Shown here: piece by piece, positions 7,440-15,561 of the stretch
How the letters are laid out: the number at the start of each line of letters is the position of its first letter
Position numbering within the stretch: position 1 is the stretch's first letter
Assembly: GCA_028288365.1 (NCBI GenBank)
Contig: JAQBNU010000131.1
Coordinates: forward strand, 1 to 48,660
Origin: Chitinophagaceae bacterium
GTDB lineage: Bacteria; Bacteroidota; Bacteroidia; Cytophagales; Cytophagaceae
DNA: 48,660 nucleotides
Reading direction: 5' to 3'
The notes under the pieces: model-generated
What the model was told of the DNA's origin: nothing
The model's input: only the letters and a program-made list of their open reading frames with translations
The model's database searches: none
Translations under genes and position numbers: made by a program

Positions 7440-9422
7440 GTGAAATACTATCTCATTCGTACGCTATTTATTGGATTTATAATTTTGTTTCAATTTCCAA
7501 TACAAGCTCAACAGCAGGAAGACCGCTTTGTTGTGTTGGAAAAAAAAATGGCAGAATTGTCAAAGGATGTTCCGGGACTCAACGAAAAAGTAGAGTTTTC
7601 TGTAACAGGTGCTTCTCTGCAGGAATTCCTGGGTGGGCTGGCTACCTCGCACGAATTGAATATCAGCATCGATCCTACTTTGCAAATTCGTATTTACAAT
7701 AAATTCAGTAATGAAAAAGTAGCGAATGTGATTTTGTTTTTGGCCAGAGAATACGACCTGGACATCCTGTTTGTCGGATCAATCATGTCCTTTAAAAAAT
7801 ACATTGCTCCTGTACAAAAGGATGTTATTCCTGTACATGAAATTCTAGTTAAATACAGTGCCTATAACGATTTGATGACACTGGATTTAAAAAATGACAC
7901 ACTGGAAAAAGTAGTAAAAAAAATAACGCAGGTCACGCGTAAAAACTTAATTCTTACTTCTGGGCTTGCCAGTAAAATTGTCAATGTATACATAGAAGAC
8001 ATGCCTTTTGAAAGCGCCATCAATAGAATGGCTTATGCCAATCAATTGAAATTGGTAAAGACAGAGGATAATTTTTTTGTACTGAAACCGATTGGCGAAG
8101 GTGAGGATGGACTGGATGCGTTAACCAAAGCAGGAGATAAAGCTAAAAAGGGAAAAACAATTGTCAATAAAGCATCTGGAACTACCTCTGCTCCAGGAAC
8201 AGGTGGCGCTGCAGCTGGCGCATCAGAAATGCACGTTGAGATTGAAGAAGATTCGGCAACTGGAAATAGATACATTACTTTAAGTGCAGTGAATACACCG
8301 ATTAACCAGGTCATAAAAGAAGTGGCTCAAGAAGTAGGAGCCAATTATTTTTTATTTTCTGACATCAAGGGTAACATTACAACAAGTATTACCAGAGTAA
8401 ACTTTGAACATTTTTTAACTTATATTCTTCAAGGGACAGACCATACGTATAAATTGGATGGACCTCTTTATTTAATCGGAGATCGAAAGATAGAAGGTTT
8501 AAGAGCCAACCGTGTCATTCAGTTGAAGTTTAGATCTCTTGATGCCATACATGATATCATTCCTACAGAACTAAAGAAGGGTGTAGAAGTCAAAGAATTT
8601 AAAGAACTCAACAGTATTCTCGTTTCAGGGAGTTTACCTCAGATCAATGAAATAGAAGCATTCATCACCGCATTGGATAGAGTAGTACCTATGGTAATGA
8701 TAGAGGTATTGCTATTAGACATCAATAAAACGAGATCAGTTAAGACAGGTATTACAGCGGGGTTAGGTGATTCAACAGTAAAGACATCGGGTACTTTTTT
8801 ACCAGGTATAGATGTTACATTGAGTTCTAGTAACGTGAATGAATTTTTAAATTGGTTAGGAACAAACAATGTATTTAACCTGGGACGTGTAACTCCCAAT
8901 TTTTACATGACCTTAAGTGCATTGGAAAGTAATAATAACGCAGAAGTACGATCTACACCTAAGCTGTCAACACTCAATGGGCATGAAGCTTCTTTGAGTA
9001 TAGGAAGTACGGTGTATTATACCGTGCAGACTCAAAATGTATTGAATAGTCTCACGCCGCAAACAGTAGTTACACAACAATACAATTCAGTTCAGGCTAA
9101 TATGGCCATCAATATAAAACCTGTTGTTTCGGGAGACGACCAAGTCACATTGACCATTGATGTCAGTGTAACAGATTTTATCAGTTTACCTCCAACAGGT
9201 CCACCTCCGTCAACAACCAATCAATTTAAATCCATCATCAGAGTACGAAACGAAGAAATGGTTGTGCTCGGTGGCTTGGAGCGAACTCAAAAAACAGAAA
9301 CGACTTCTGGTGTCCCTTTGCTATCTAGAATTCCTATTTTGAAATGGCTTTTTAGTAGCAGAACCAAAGGTAAAACGAAATTGGTGTCTGTTGTATTCAT
9401 TAAACCAACGATCATTTACTAG
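7440..9422 (+). CDS. Secretin (GspD/PilQ-like outer membrane channel)
   Basis: 660 residues, starting at a GTG five bases after the ATPase stop; the reading begins with a clear signal peptide (cut near PIQAQ). An STN/N0-like domain (about 45-125) is followed by N1-N3-like modules and a Gly/Ala/Thr-rich linker (about 245-262). The C-terminal secretin domain (about 410-660) has the conserved blocks VPMVMIEVLLLDINK, VRSTPKLSTLNGHEASLSIG and EEMVVLGGLERTQKTETTSGVPLLSRIPILKWLF. No separate S-domain for a pilotin is evident. It would form the outer-membrane pore of the machine. Confidence 0.93.
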   Translation: MKYYLIRTLFIGFIILFQFPIQAQQQEDRFVVLEKKMAELSKDVPGLNEKVEFSVTGASLQEFLGGLATSHELNISIDPTLQIRIYNKFSNEKVANVILFLAREYDLDILFVGSIMSFKKYIAPVQKDVIPVHEILVKYSAYNDLMTLDLKNDTLEKVVKKITQVTRKNLILTSGLASKIVNVYIEDMPFESAINRMAYANQLKLVKTEDNFFVLKPIGEGEDGLDALTKAGDKAKKGKTIVNKASGTTSAPGTGGAAAGASEMHVEIEEDSATGNRYITLSAVNTPINQVIKEVAQEVGANYFLFSDIKGNITTSITRVNFEHFLTYILQGTDHTYKLDGPLYLIGDRKIEGLRANRVIQLKFRSLDAIHDIIPTELKKGVEVKEFKELNSILVSGSLPQINEIEAFITALDRVVPMVMIEVLLLDINKTRSVKTGITAGLGDSTVKTSGTFLPGIDVTLSSSNVNEFLNWLGTNNVFNLGRVTPNFYMTLSALESNNNAEVRSTPKLSTLNGHEASLSIGSTVYYTVQTQNVLNSLTPQTVVTQQYNSVQANMAINIKPVVSGDDQVTLTIDVSVTDFISLPPTGPPPSTTNQFKSIIRVRNEEMVVLGGLERTQKTETTSGVPLLSRIPILKWLFSSRTKGKTKLVSVVFIKPTIIY

Positions 9423-9423
9423 T

Positions 9424-10656
9424 ATGTTGGAGCAACTTAAAAATAGCATTTCCGATATTCAATCCGTTGGATCTATTGAGTTGCAAGTGGATGCAAATGG
9501 CACTACAACTATTCATTGGCTGATTCTTTCAAAACGCAAACAAGTATTGGTCATAGAAAAGAGCGGTACCTTGACAGACGGCATCGACAAACTGACCACC
9601 TGTATTCCTGCTTCCATTCCGGTGGTACTTTCATTAAGCGGCAAAGGAGTGCTGCATAAAAAAGTGCAACAACAGGGAGATAACAAGGAAAAATTATTTG
9701 ATTATGTTTTTCCTAACGCACGCATCAGTGAATATGTAGTGCAATACCAGCTTTGTTCCAACAATAGCTTTTATGTTTCTGTGGTGCGTAAAGATCAGGT
9801 AGAACGTTTGGTAAATGAATTGTCGGAACAGGGTTACTCCGTTTTATCTCTGTCACTGGGAGCCTTTGCCATTGGACCTTTATTGAAAGCCGTGCCATTT
9901 TCGGATAACAGCTTGCAGGCAGGAAGACATCAATTATCCATTGATGCGGGTATTCCTTCTGAATACAGTTTTACACAGACGGAAGATCTCTCGGTCCTTG
10001 ACATAGCGGGTGAACAGCTTCCTTCCATGTTACTCGTTCCTTATGCCATGGCCTTTCAATACATGGTCAAAGGAATAGAAAAAATGGAAGTTGTGTATCC
10101 TTTGTTTCAGCAATTGCAGGAAACGTATAAAGAGAAAAGAGTATTTAAAACATTGAGCGTGGGTGGTCTTGTCTTTTTCTTTTCTGTATTGGTGATCAAT
10201 ACCATTGCTTATTCTTTACTGGCAGAAAAGAACAATCGCTTGTCTTCAGAATATGGCAGCGCACAAAACATTACGGTATCTAATAAAAAGGGAAGAGAAG
10301 AGTTTGATCGAAAAGAATCTTTTTTGTCACAAGCTGGTTGGTTGAGTCCCGCTGCTATTTCTTATTATACAGATCGCATCGCTTCCTCTTTGCCAGATGA
10401 TATTCAATTGACAAGTTTGTCCGTCTATCCATTCAATGAACAAAAGAGTAGAAAAGACAAGAAGGAAATATTTGAATCGAATAGCATTGTCGTGAAAGGA
10501 ACATCGTCTAAACCCACGGATATCAACCGGTGGACGAAAGAATTGAACAGCTATACGTGGGTGACGCAAATCAAAGTACAGGATTATTCATTTGATCATA
10601 AAACAAACACAGGAAGTTTTTCTTTACACATTAGCATTTCCAATGAATTGGAGTAA
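9424..10656 (+). CDS. GspL-like inner-membrane assembly protein (PilM/PilN-type)
   Basis: 410 residues from the ATG at 9424, one base after the secretin stop; an upstream in-frame TTG at 9391 lies inside the secretin gene and is less likely. A ~240-residue cytoplasmic part of weak actin-like (PilM/GspL) character is followed by one transmembrane helix (about 242-264, VGGLVFFFSVLVINTIAYSL). A periplasmic segment then follows with a coiled-coil start and a PilN/GspL-like ferredoxin fold (DRIASSLPDDIQLTSLSVYP). That order and the genomic position between secretin and the M-like gene identify it; sequence similarity is weak. Confidence 0.75.
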   Translation: MLEQLKNSISDIQSVGSIELQVDANGTTTIHWLILSKRKQVLVIEKSGTLTDGIDKLTTCIPASIPVVLSLSGKGVLHKKVQQQGDNKEKLFDYVFPNARISEYVVQYQLCSNNSFYVSVVRKDQVERLVNELSEQGYSVLSLSLGAFAIGPLLKAVPFSDNSLQAGRHQLSIDAGIPSEYSFTQTEDLSVLDIAGEQLPSMLLVPYAMAFQYMVKGIEKMEVVYPLFQQLQETYKEKRVFKTLSVGGLVFFFSVLVINTIAYSLLAEKNNRLSSEYGSAQNITVSNKKGREEFDRKESFLSQAGWLSPAAISYYTDRIASSLPDDIQLTSLSVYPFNEQKSRKDKKEIFESNSIVVKGTSSKPTDINRWTKELNSYTWVTQIKVQDYSFDHKTNTGSFSLHISISNELE

Positions 10657-11194
10657 ACTGACATACCAGCAGAAGAACAAAGTATTGACGATTGGTTACG
10701 TCGTCTTTTTGTTCTTAGTCTATCAATTGGCCATTAGTAAATGTTGGGAATTGTATAGTCAGAATGCAACGCTGGAAGAAAAACTGGTCACCGCTAAAGA
10801 CTCTTATCAAAACAAAGAAGAGCTGGAGAAAAGACAGGAAAAATTAAATCATCACATCTCGTCTTTTTTTGTCGACTCACTGAAGCACCAGGAATATTTG
10901 CTCGAGACCATCTCTACGTATTGCCATCAACATCAGCTGCTGATCAAAGACATTCCTCCTGTAACGGAGTACAGAGAAGATGATTTCGAAGTAGGCACAC
11001 ACCGCATGGTGATCGAAGGAAGTTTCATCCCTTTGCTCAAACTAGTGTATTTACTAGAACAAAAAAATAAATCAGGTCGCGTTTCTTCTGTTTGCTTTTC
11101 TTCGAAGTATGACACGAAACGAAAAAAAGAAGTGTTGAGTTTGATATTGTATATTCAAAACATTCAAGTTTATGCCAATGAAAAAGAAAGTTAA
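10643..11194 (+). CDS. GspM/PilO-like inner-membrane protein
   Basis: 183 residues from the ATG at 10643, which overlaps the L-like gene by 14 bases and gives the expected short cytoplasmic start (MNWSKLTYQQKNK) before a transmembrane helix. A coiled coil (about 35-70) and a periplasmic alpha/beta domain (about 80-183) follow, the PilO/GspM layout. It would dimerise with the L-like protein and link platform to secretin. Confidence 0.7.
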   Translation: MNWSKLTYQQKNKVLTIGYVVFLFLVYQLAISKCWELYSQNATLEEKLVTAKDSYQNKEELEKRQEKLNHHISSFFVDSLKHQEYLLETISTYCHQHQLLIKDIPPVTEYREDDFEVGTHRMVIEGSFIPLLKLVYLLEQKNKSGRVSSVCFSSKYDTKRKKEVLSLILYIQNIQVYANEKES

Positions 11195-12113
11195 TGTACT
11201 GTCCTTTCTATATGTATTGTTCAGCGTGTTGGTCATGACTGGATGCAAGGCCATTATAGAAGAAGACATCAGCGATAAAAAAGTGATTGTAGATGCACCT
11301 GTTTCTGATTCCCTGGTCAGTTACAATCAATTGTTTTGGTGGGAAACAGTAGACGGTGCCTTAAAATATCAGGTGCAAATTGCTACGCCAACATTCGACA
11401 GCATCCAGCAATTGAAATTGGATACGCTGGTAACTTCTAATAAATTCACCTATACCTTAGCTTCCGGCCGCTACGAATGGCGGGTGAGAGCTGTGAATGG
11501 TTCCTATCAGACCGCTTACAATGGATCTAAGTTTAGAATTTATGATGCCGATCTCAATACACAAAGTGTAGTATTGAGAAGTCCTGGCAGTGGTGTTTCC
11601 GTTTCGTCTGTTTCTTTATCCTGGAATGCCATACCTGTTCAAGGAATTATCTATCAGGTGCAAATTGATAAACAAGGTACATTTACAACCAATTTATTTT
11701 TAAATACACAAACACAACTGAACCCCTTGTCTGTTCCCTCCATCACCGATGAAACCACTTATTACTGGAGAGTCAGAGCCTTTAAAGGATCAGACACGAC
11801 CTCCTGGTCACTGCCTAGTTCTTTTGTATACGACGTGACGCCACCTATCAAAGTGACACTGACTTCGCCAGCATTGAATGCCACGAACAATCCTCTTACC
11901 GGATCTATGACCTGGACGAGTTTAGGTGCAGGAGTGAAGTACACGGTCTTTGTGACCTATGGTACTGCTCCTGAAGTACAATACACGGTGAACAGTCCAA
12001 CATATACTTATACAGGTTCATCCGGTGACACGGTAAAATGGCGAGTACAGGCTGTAGATCAAGCGGGTAATGTAGGAACAGTAAGCGATACCTGGTCATT
12101 TAAAATTCAGTAG
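11178..12113 (+). CDS. Lipoprotein with fibronectin type III-like repeats
   Basis: About 311 residues; ATGs at 11172 and 11178 are both possible. It has a lipoprotein signal with lipobox VMTGC. The mature part contains three FN3/Ig-like sandwiches (about 45-125, 130-215, 220-311), each ending in the same WRVRAV-type strand (YEWRVRAVNG, YYWRVRAFKG, VKWRVQAVDQAG). It overlaps the M-like gene by 17 bases, so it is surely part of the operon. It is not a standard type II secretion component; by position and lipidation it could be a secretin pilotin or an envelope tether. That role is inference. Confidence 0.78.
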   Translation: MKKKVNVLSFLYVLFSVLVMTGCKAIIEEDISDKKVIVDAPVSDSLVSYNQLFWWETVDGALKYQVQIATPTFDSIQQLKLDTLVTSNKFTYTLASGRYEWRVRAVNGSYQTAYNGSKFRIYDADLNTQSVVLRSPGSGVSVSSVSLSWNAIPVQGIIYQVQIDKQGTFTTNLFLNTQTQLNPLSVPSITDETTYYWRVRAFKGSDTTSWSLPSSFVYDVTPPIKVTLTSPALNATNNPLTGSMTWTSLGAGVKYTVFVTYGTAPEVQYTVNSPTYTYTGSSGDTVKWRVQAVDQAGNVGTVSDTWSFKIQ

Positions 12114-12149
12114 AGCACTCGTTGTTCGATACGCAATAAATTATAGACC

Positions 12150-12683
12150 GTGAAAAATAAAAAACTCATGTACGTTTTACTCTTAGCCAGTGCGTTGGTG
12201 TGGGGATGGGTTTTTATTAAAATTTTCAATGTGGTTTTCAAAGGAGATGAAGTGCCGGTACGATTGGTGAAAAATAAAAATGCCAGTACTTTCATTGCTG
12301 AAAAAGACAGTTTTGAATTGTTGGCCAATTATAGAGATCCTTTCTTGAAGAAAACGAGTCATGCTGTTTCTTATGCCATTACGTCTCCGTCTTCGAACAG
12401 TAATGGAGGCAGTGTTAGAGCAGCAGTTGCCAAACAAAAAAGTGAAAAGATAATACCCAAAAAAGAAGAGCGTGTGATCGATTGGAATTTCATTGCCTAC
12501 AAAGGAAGGATCACACGAAAGTCGAATGGAAAAGTATTGTCTCTGTTAACTATCAATGGGGGAGATTACTCTTTGGAGGAAGGGAAAGAAGTTCAGCTGG
12601 TAACATTAGTAAAAAGTTATCATGACTCGATTGAAGTTCGATACGATGGTATAAAAAAACACATTAAAAGAAATCAGAATTGA
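12150..12683 (+). CDS. GspC/PilP-like periplasmic coupling protein
   Basis: 177 residues from a GTG at 12150 (an internal ATG at 12168 is the alternative). One N-terminal transmembrane helix (about 8-30) is followed by a linker with the YRDPF motif (61-65), typical of PilP/GspC-type proteins. A low-complexity Ser/Asn/Lys stretch comes next, then a small beta domain (about 112-170) ending in VRYDGIKKHI, the homology-region-like module that contacts the secretin N0 domain. It should couple the inner platform to the secretin. Confidence 0.72.
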   Translation: MKNKKLMYVLLLASALVWGWVFIKIFNVVFKGDEVPVRLVKNKNASTFIAEKDSFELLANYRDPFLKKTSHAVSYAITSPSSNSNGGSVRAAVAKQKSEKIIPKKEERVIDWNFIAYKGRITRKSNGKVLSLLTINGGDYSLEEGKEVQLVTLVKSYHDSIEVRYDGIKKHIKRNQN

Positions 12684-13483
12684 TGAAAAAGATGCTTTTT
12701 TTATTTATGGTACTTTTATCCATTGCTGAAAGCAATGGTCAGAAGATTGATTATCCTCTAGGCGATAGAGCCACCATCAATTACCAGGACCATATTGTCT
12801 ATGCTACTTTTACAAGAGAAGAATTTGACATCAAAATAGACGATGATAAATTTTATTATTGGTTTGCCAATAACGACATCAAAAAAACAAGAGGCGGTTA
12901 CGACGGAAAAATACTACACGGTCTGTATACTGAGTTTTATATGAATAAAAATCTGAAAGAGAGAGGGGAGTTTCGTTATGGTTTGAGAAAAGGAGTATGG
13001 AAAGACTGGTACCTCAACGGAGAATTGAAAGCCAGGTATTTTTATAAGGGTGGACAGAAAAACAAAGCGTTTACGGAATATTATAGCAACGGTAGCATCA
13101 AGCAAAAAGGCCGCTATAAGAATGATGAATTGCATAAGAGAATTAAAGTGTACGACAGTACCGGTGTATTGATCAAAGAAGATAATTACAAAAGAGGGGT
13201 GCTCGTAAAAGAGAAGATCAAAAAAGTGAAAGCTAAAAAACGAATCAGGATTATCGGAAGAGGCAAACCAAAGAAAGACAAGCAGGATAAAAAATCAGAA
13301 AAGAAAGATTCTAAAAGTACGGATAAGAAAATAGAAACGGCACCTGATAAAACTGTTCCCAATACCCAAGAAAATAAAAGCGAAGAGAAAAAAACAAAGA
13401 AGAAAAATAAAGACAAAGGAAGCATACGTGTGAGGAAGTTAAAAAAGATTGTACCCGCAGGTACAGAAAACAGCACCATCTGA
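12683..13483 (+). CDS. Exported MORN-repeat protein with Lys-rich tail
   Basis: 266 residues. The start ATG at 12683 overlaps the preceding TGA by one base, so translation is probably coupled. It has a signal peptide (cut near ESNGQ), then MORN_2-type repeats (about 70-165: GLYTEFYMNKNLKERGEFRYG, KGVWKDWYLNGELKARYFY, and so on). The C-terminal ~95 residues are extremely Lys/Glu-rich and probably disordered, perhaps anionic-surface-binding. MORN proteins are not part of known type II secretion systems; its place between C-like and K-like genes suggests a lineage-specific accessory factor. Confidence 0.78.
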   Translation: MKKMLFLFMVLLSIAESNGQKIDYPLGDRATINYQDHIVYATFTREEFDIKIDDDKFYYWFANNDIKKTRGGYDGKILHGLYTEFYMNKNLKERGEFRYGLRKGVWKDWYLNGELKARYFYKGGQKNKAFTEYYSNGSIKQKGRYKNDELHKRIKVYDSTGVLIKEDNYKRGVLVKEKIKKVKAKKRIRIIGRGKPKKDKQDKKSEKKDSKSTDKKIETAPDKTVPNTQENKSEEKKTKKKNKDKGSIRVRKLKKIVPAGTENSTI

Positions 13484-13484
13484 T

Positions 13485-14720
13485 ATGTTAAGGGCTTCCG
13501 CACTTTTTATTGTTTTATTTATTTCTTTAATCATAGGGGTATTATGTAGTGCGTTGATTTATTCTGCCTACTTATATCAAACTCAGGTTTATACTCATAT
13601 TATTCATAATAAACTGGAAGCGAATACTCATTCGGCTATCAATTTTTTATTTTCACAAAAAGGAGAAGTGGCCAATGACTCTCTTGATTTATTTGGGGAG
13701 GAACAAGATTCTGTTTCCATAAGAAACATGGTTTGGGGAGTGTATGATGTAGCAGTAGTCACAGCGCATGCCGGCAAATACAAATCTGTTAAACACCTGA
13801 TGTACGGTTATAAAAGTGATAGTCTCTCCAACTTGAGCATCTATTTGACCAACCAACAAAAGCCTTTATCGATAAGCGGAAATACCAGCATTAAAGGTGT
13901 TGCCTACTTGCCGGAATCAGGTGTACAAGCTTCTTATATAGATGAGCAAAATTATGAAGGAACAGTACTGGTAGATGGACTAATAAAAAAAAGTGGTTAT
14001 TCTTTACCGTCGTTAGATACACTTATGATTGATAAGTTGGAGAAATTAATTTTAAATGCTGAACACGATAGTCTTTTTGATTTGGACGAAAAAGATACGC
14101 TGTATCGCTCTTTTTCGGAGGGTACATTTTTTATTTCAGCGAAAGAGGCCATTCATATAGATCATAAAGTACTTTCCGGAAATATTATGGTGCATTCTAA
14201 TACGGCAGTATATATATCCAGTAATAATTCTCTTTCAGATATTATTGTCGCAGCACCTGCTATTGTAGTAGAGAATGGATTTGTAGGAAACCTTCAGCTT
14301 TTTGTAAAAGATTCTTTGATTATAGGATCGAATTGTGAATTCAAATATCCTTCAGTGGCAGGCTTGATTAAATCCAATTTTAAATCCAAGCAATCATTTA
14401 TAACAATAGGAGATCATACATCCTTTCAGGGACTTGTTTTCTCCTATCAAAAAGTAAAAGATGTAAAAGAAACCCTAGTGACTACCGGTAAAGGAGCATA
14501 CATAGAAGGACAAATCTATGTAGATGGTTTTTTAGATTTGAAACAGAATGTATACGGAAGTGTGTATTGCAATCGATTGATGTTAAAAACGAACTCCGGA
14601 ATATATGATAATACCTTATTGAATGTCACTATAGATCATTCAAAATTATCCAGGTACTATATTGGATCCTCTCTGTTGGCTTCTAAAAATAAAAAATCCA
14701 TCATCAAATGGTTAAACTAG
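13485..14720 (+). CDS. GspK/PilX-like large minor pseudopilin with a beta-solenoid-like domain
   Basis: 411 residues from ATG 13485, one base after the MORN gene. The N-terminus (MLRASALFIVLFISLIIGV) fits a GspK/PilX leader: small residue before the cut (RA|SALF) and no Glu at +5, which is the known GspK exception. The rest is large, as for GspK, but differs in content. It has repeated short strands with ISGNTSIKG, VLSGNIMVHSN, IVVENGFVGNLQL and GAYIEGQIYVDG segments, suggestive of a bactofilin- or beta-helix-like stack. It sits directly before the I-like and J-like genes, matching a pseudopilus tip complex. Confidence 0.65.
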   Translation: MLRASALFIVLFISLIIGVLCSALIYSAYLYQTQVYTHIIHNKLEANTHSAINFLFSQKGEVANDSLDLFGEEQDSVSIRNMVWGVYDVAVVTAHAGKYKSVKHLMYGYKSDSLSNLSIYLTNQQKPLSISGNTSIKGVAYLPESGVQASYIDEQNYEGTVLVDGLIKKSGYSLPSLDTLMIDKLEKLILNAEHDSLFDLDEKDTLYRSFSEGTFFISAKEAIHIDHKVLSGNIMVHSNTAVYISSNNSLSDIIVAAPAIVVENGFVGNLQLFVKDSLIIGSNCEFKYPSVAGLIKSNFKSKQSFITIGDHTSFQGLVFSYQKVKDVKETLVTTGKGAYIEGQIYVDGFLDLKQNVYGSVYCNRLMLKTNSGIYDNTLLNVTIDHSKLSRYYIGSSLLASKNKKSIIKWLN

Positions 14721-15076
14721 AAAAGTGCAGATGGCTCAAAGTAAGGAGTTCTTCGATGGTCGAGGTACTTGTTGCAATGGTCCTTTTTACTGTTGTTTTT
14801 ACGATTGGGATTACTGTATATGTAAATGTGGTTCGTTCAGGATTTTCTATGAGTAAATTGAAAGCTACTTTATTGCTCAATAAAATAGCCATGGATACCA
14901 AAATAAACAGACGCTTTATTCCAGAGTCTATACAGGAAGGCACCATTTCAATTGACAAACAAATAGAGGATTATAATAAAGATTCTCAATTGGTGGTGAT
15001 TGTATTGAAAGCATACGATGCCAATCACATGTTGCTGGCCGAACGGAAAGAATTATGGGCAATGGAAAATGAATAA
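14708..15076 (+). CDS. GspI/PilV-like minor pseudopilin
   Basis: 122 residues; overlaps the K-like gene by 13 bases. The prepilin motif is RS|SSMVEVLVAMVLF, with Glu19 at +5 and a hydrophobic helix after it. The SMVEVLVAM core is the usual form in GspI/PilV proteins. The small globular domain is consistent with GspI. Expected at the pseudopilus tip with the K- and J-like proteins. Confidence 0.75.
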   Translation: MVKLEKCRWLKVRSSSMVEVLVAMVLFTVVFTIGITVYVNVVRSGFSMSKLKATLLLNKIAMDTKINRRFIPESIQEGTISIDKQIEDYNKDSQLVVIVLKAYDANHMLLAERKELWAMENE

Positions 15077-15557
15077 GTTTGTGAAAGCCTATACCGTTAT
15101 GGAATTGATTGTGGTCATGCTTATTTCGGGTGTGACCATTACCATCGCCTACAGAGGGTTTGATATTTTTCAACATCTCTTTCTGTCTTACCGACAAAAT
15201 GGTGCCTATATAGGAGATGTCGTTTTTTTCAACCGGGTTCTTTCAGAAGACATGAGTCAGTCGTCTCATGTCTACAAAACAGAAGAAGGCATCAGTTGTT
15301 TAAGGGAAGATCATCTCATTCATTATTATGTTTATGATGCCTTTATACTCAGAAATAATAAGGTGACAGATACTTTTTTTATTGAAGGTGCGGAACTGAC
15401 TTGTTATTTATTGGAACAAGAACAGATGGAAACTGAACGTTTGATCGATAGAGTGGCTATTCAATCTTACCATAAAGAAGATACACTCTATTTCGATGTT
15501 CAGAAAATATATGGCGCAGATGTATTGATGCAATACGAAGACAAAAAAGATAAGTAA
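15069..15557 (+). CDS. GspJ/PilW-like minor pseudopilin
   Basis: 162 residues from ATG 15069, overlapping the I-like gene by 8 bases; an earlier in-frame ATG at 15018 gives no sensible leader. The prepilin site is VKA|YTVMELIVVML, with Glu12 at +5 and a hydrophobic helix to about residue 27. The C-terminal part is beta-rich. The order K-I-J and the size support GspJ over GspH; no separate GspH-like gene is present. Confidence 0.75.
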   Translation: MNKFVKAYTVMELIVVMLISGVTITIAYRGFDIFQHLFLSYRQNGAYIGDVVFFNRVLSEDMSQSSHVYKTEEGISCLREDHLIHYYVYDAFILRNNKVTDTFFIEGAELTCYLLEQEQMETERLIDRVAIQSYHKEDTLYFDVQKIYGADVLMQYEDKKDK

Positions 15558-15561
15558 GCTT

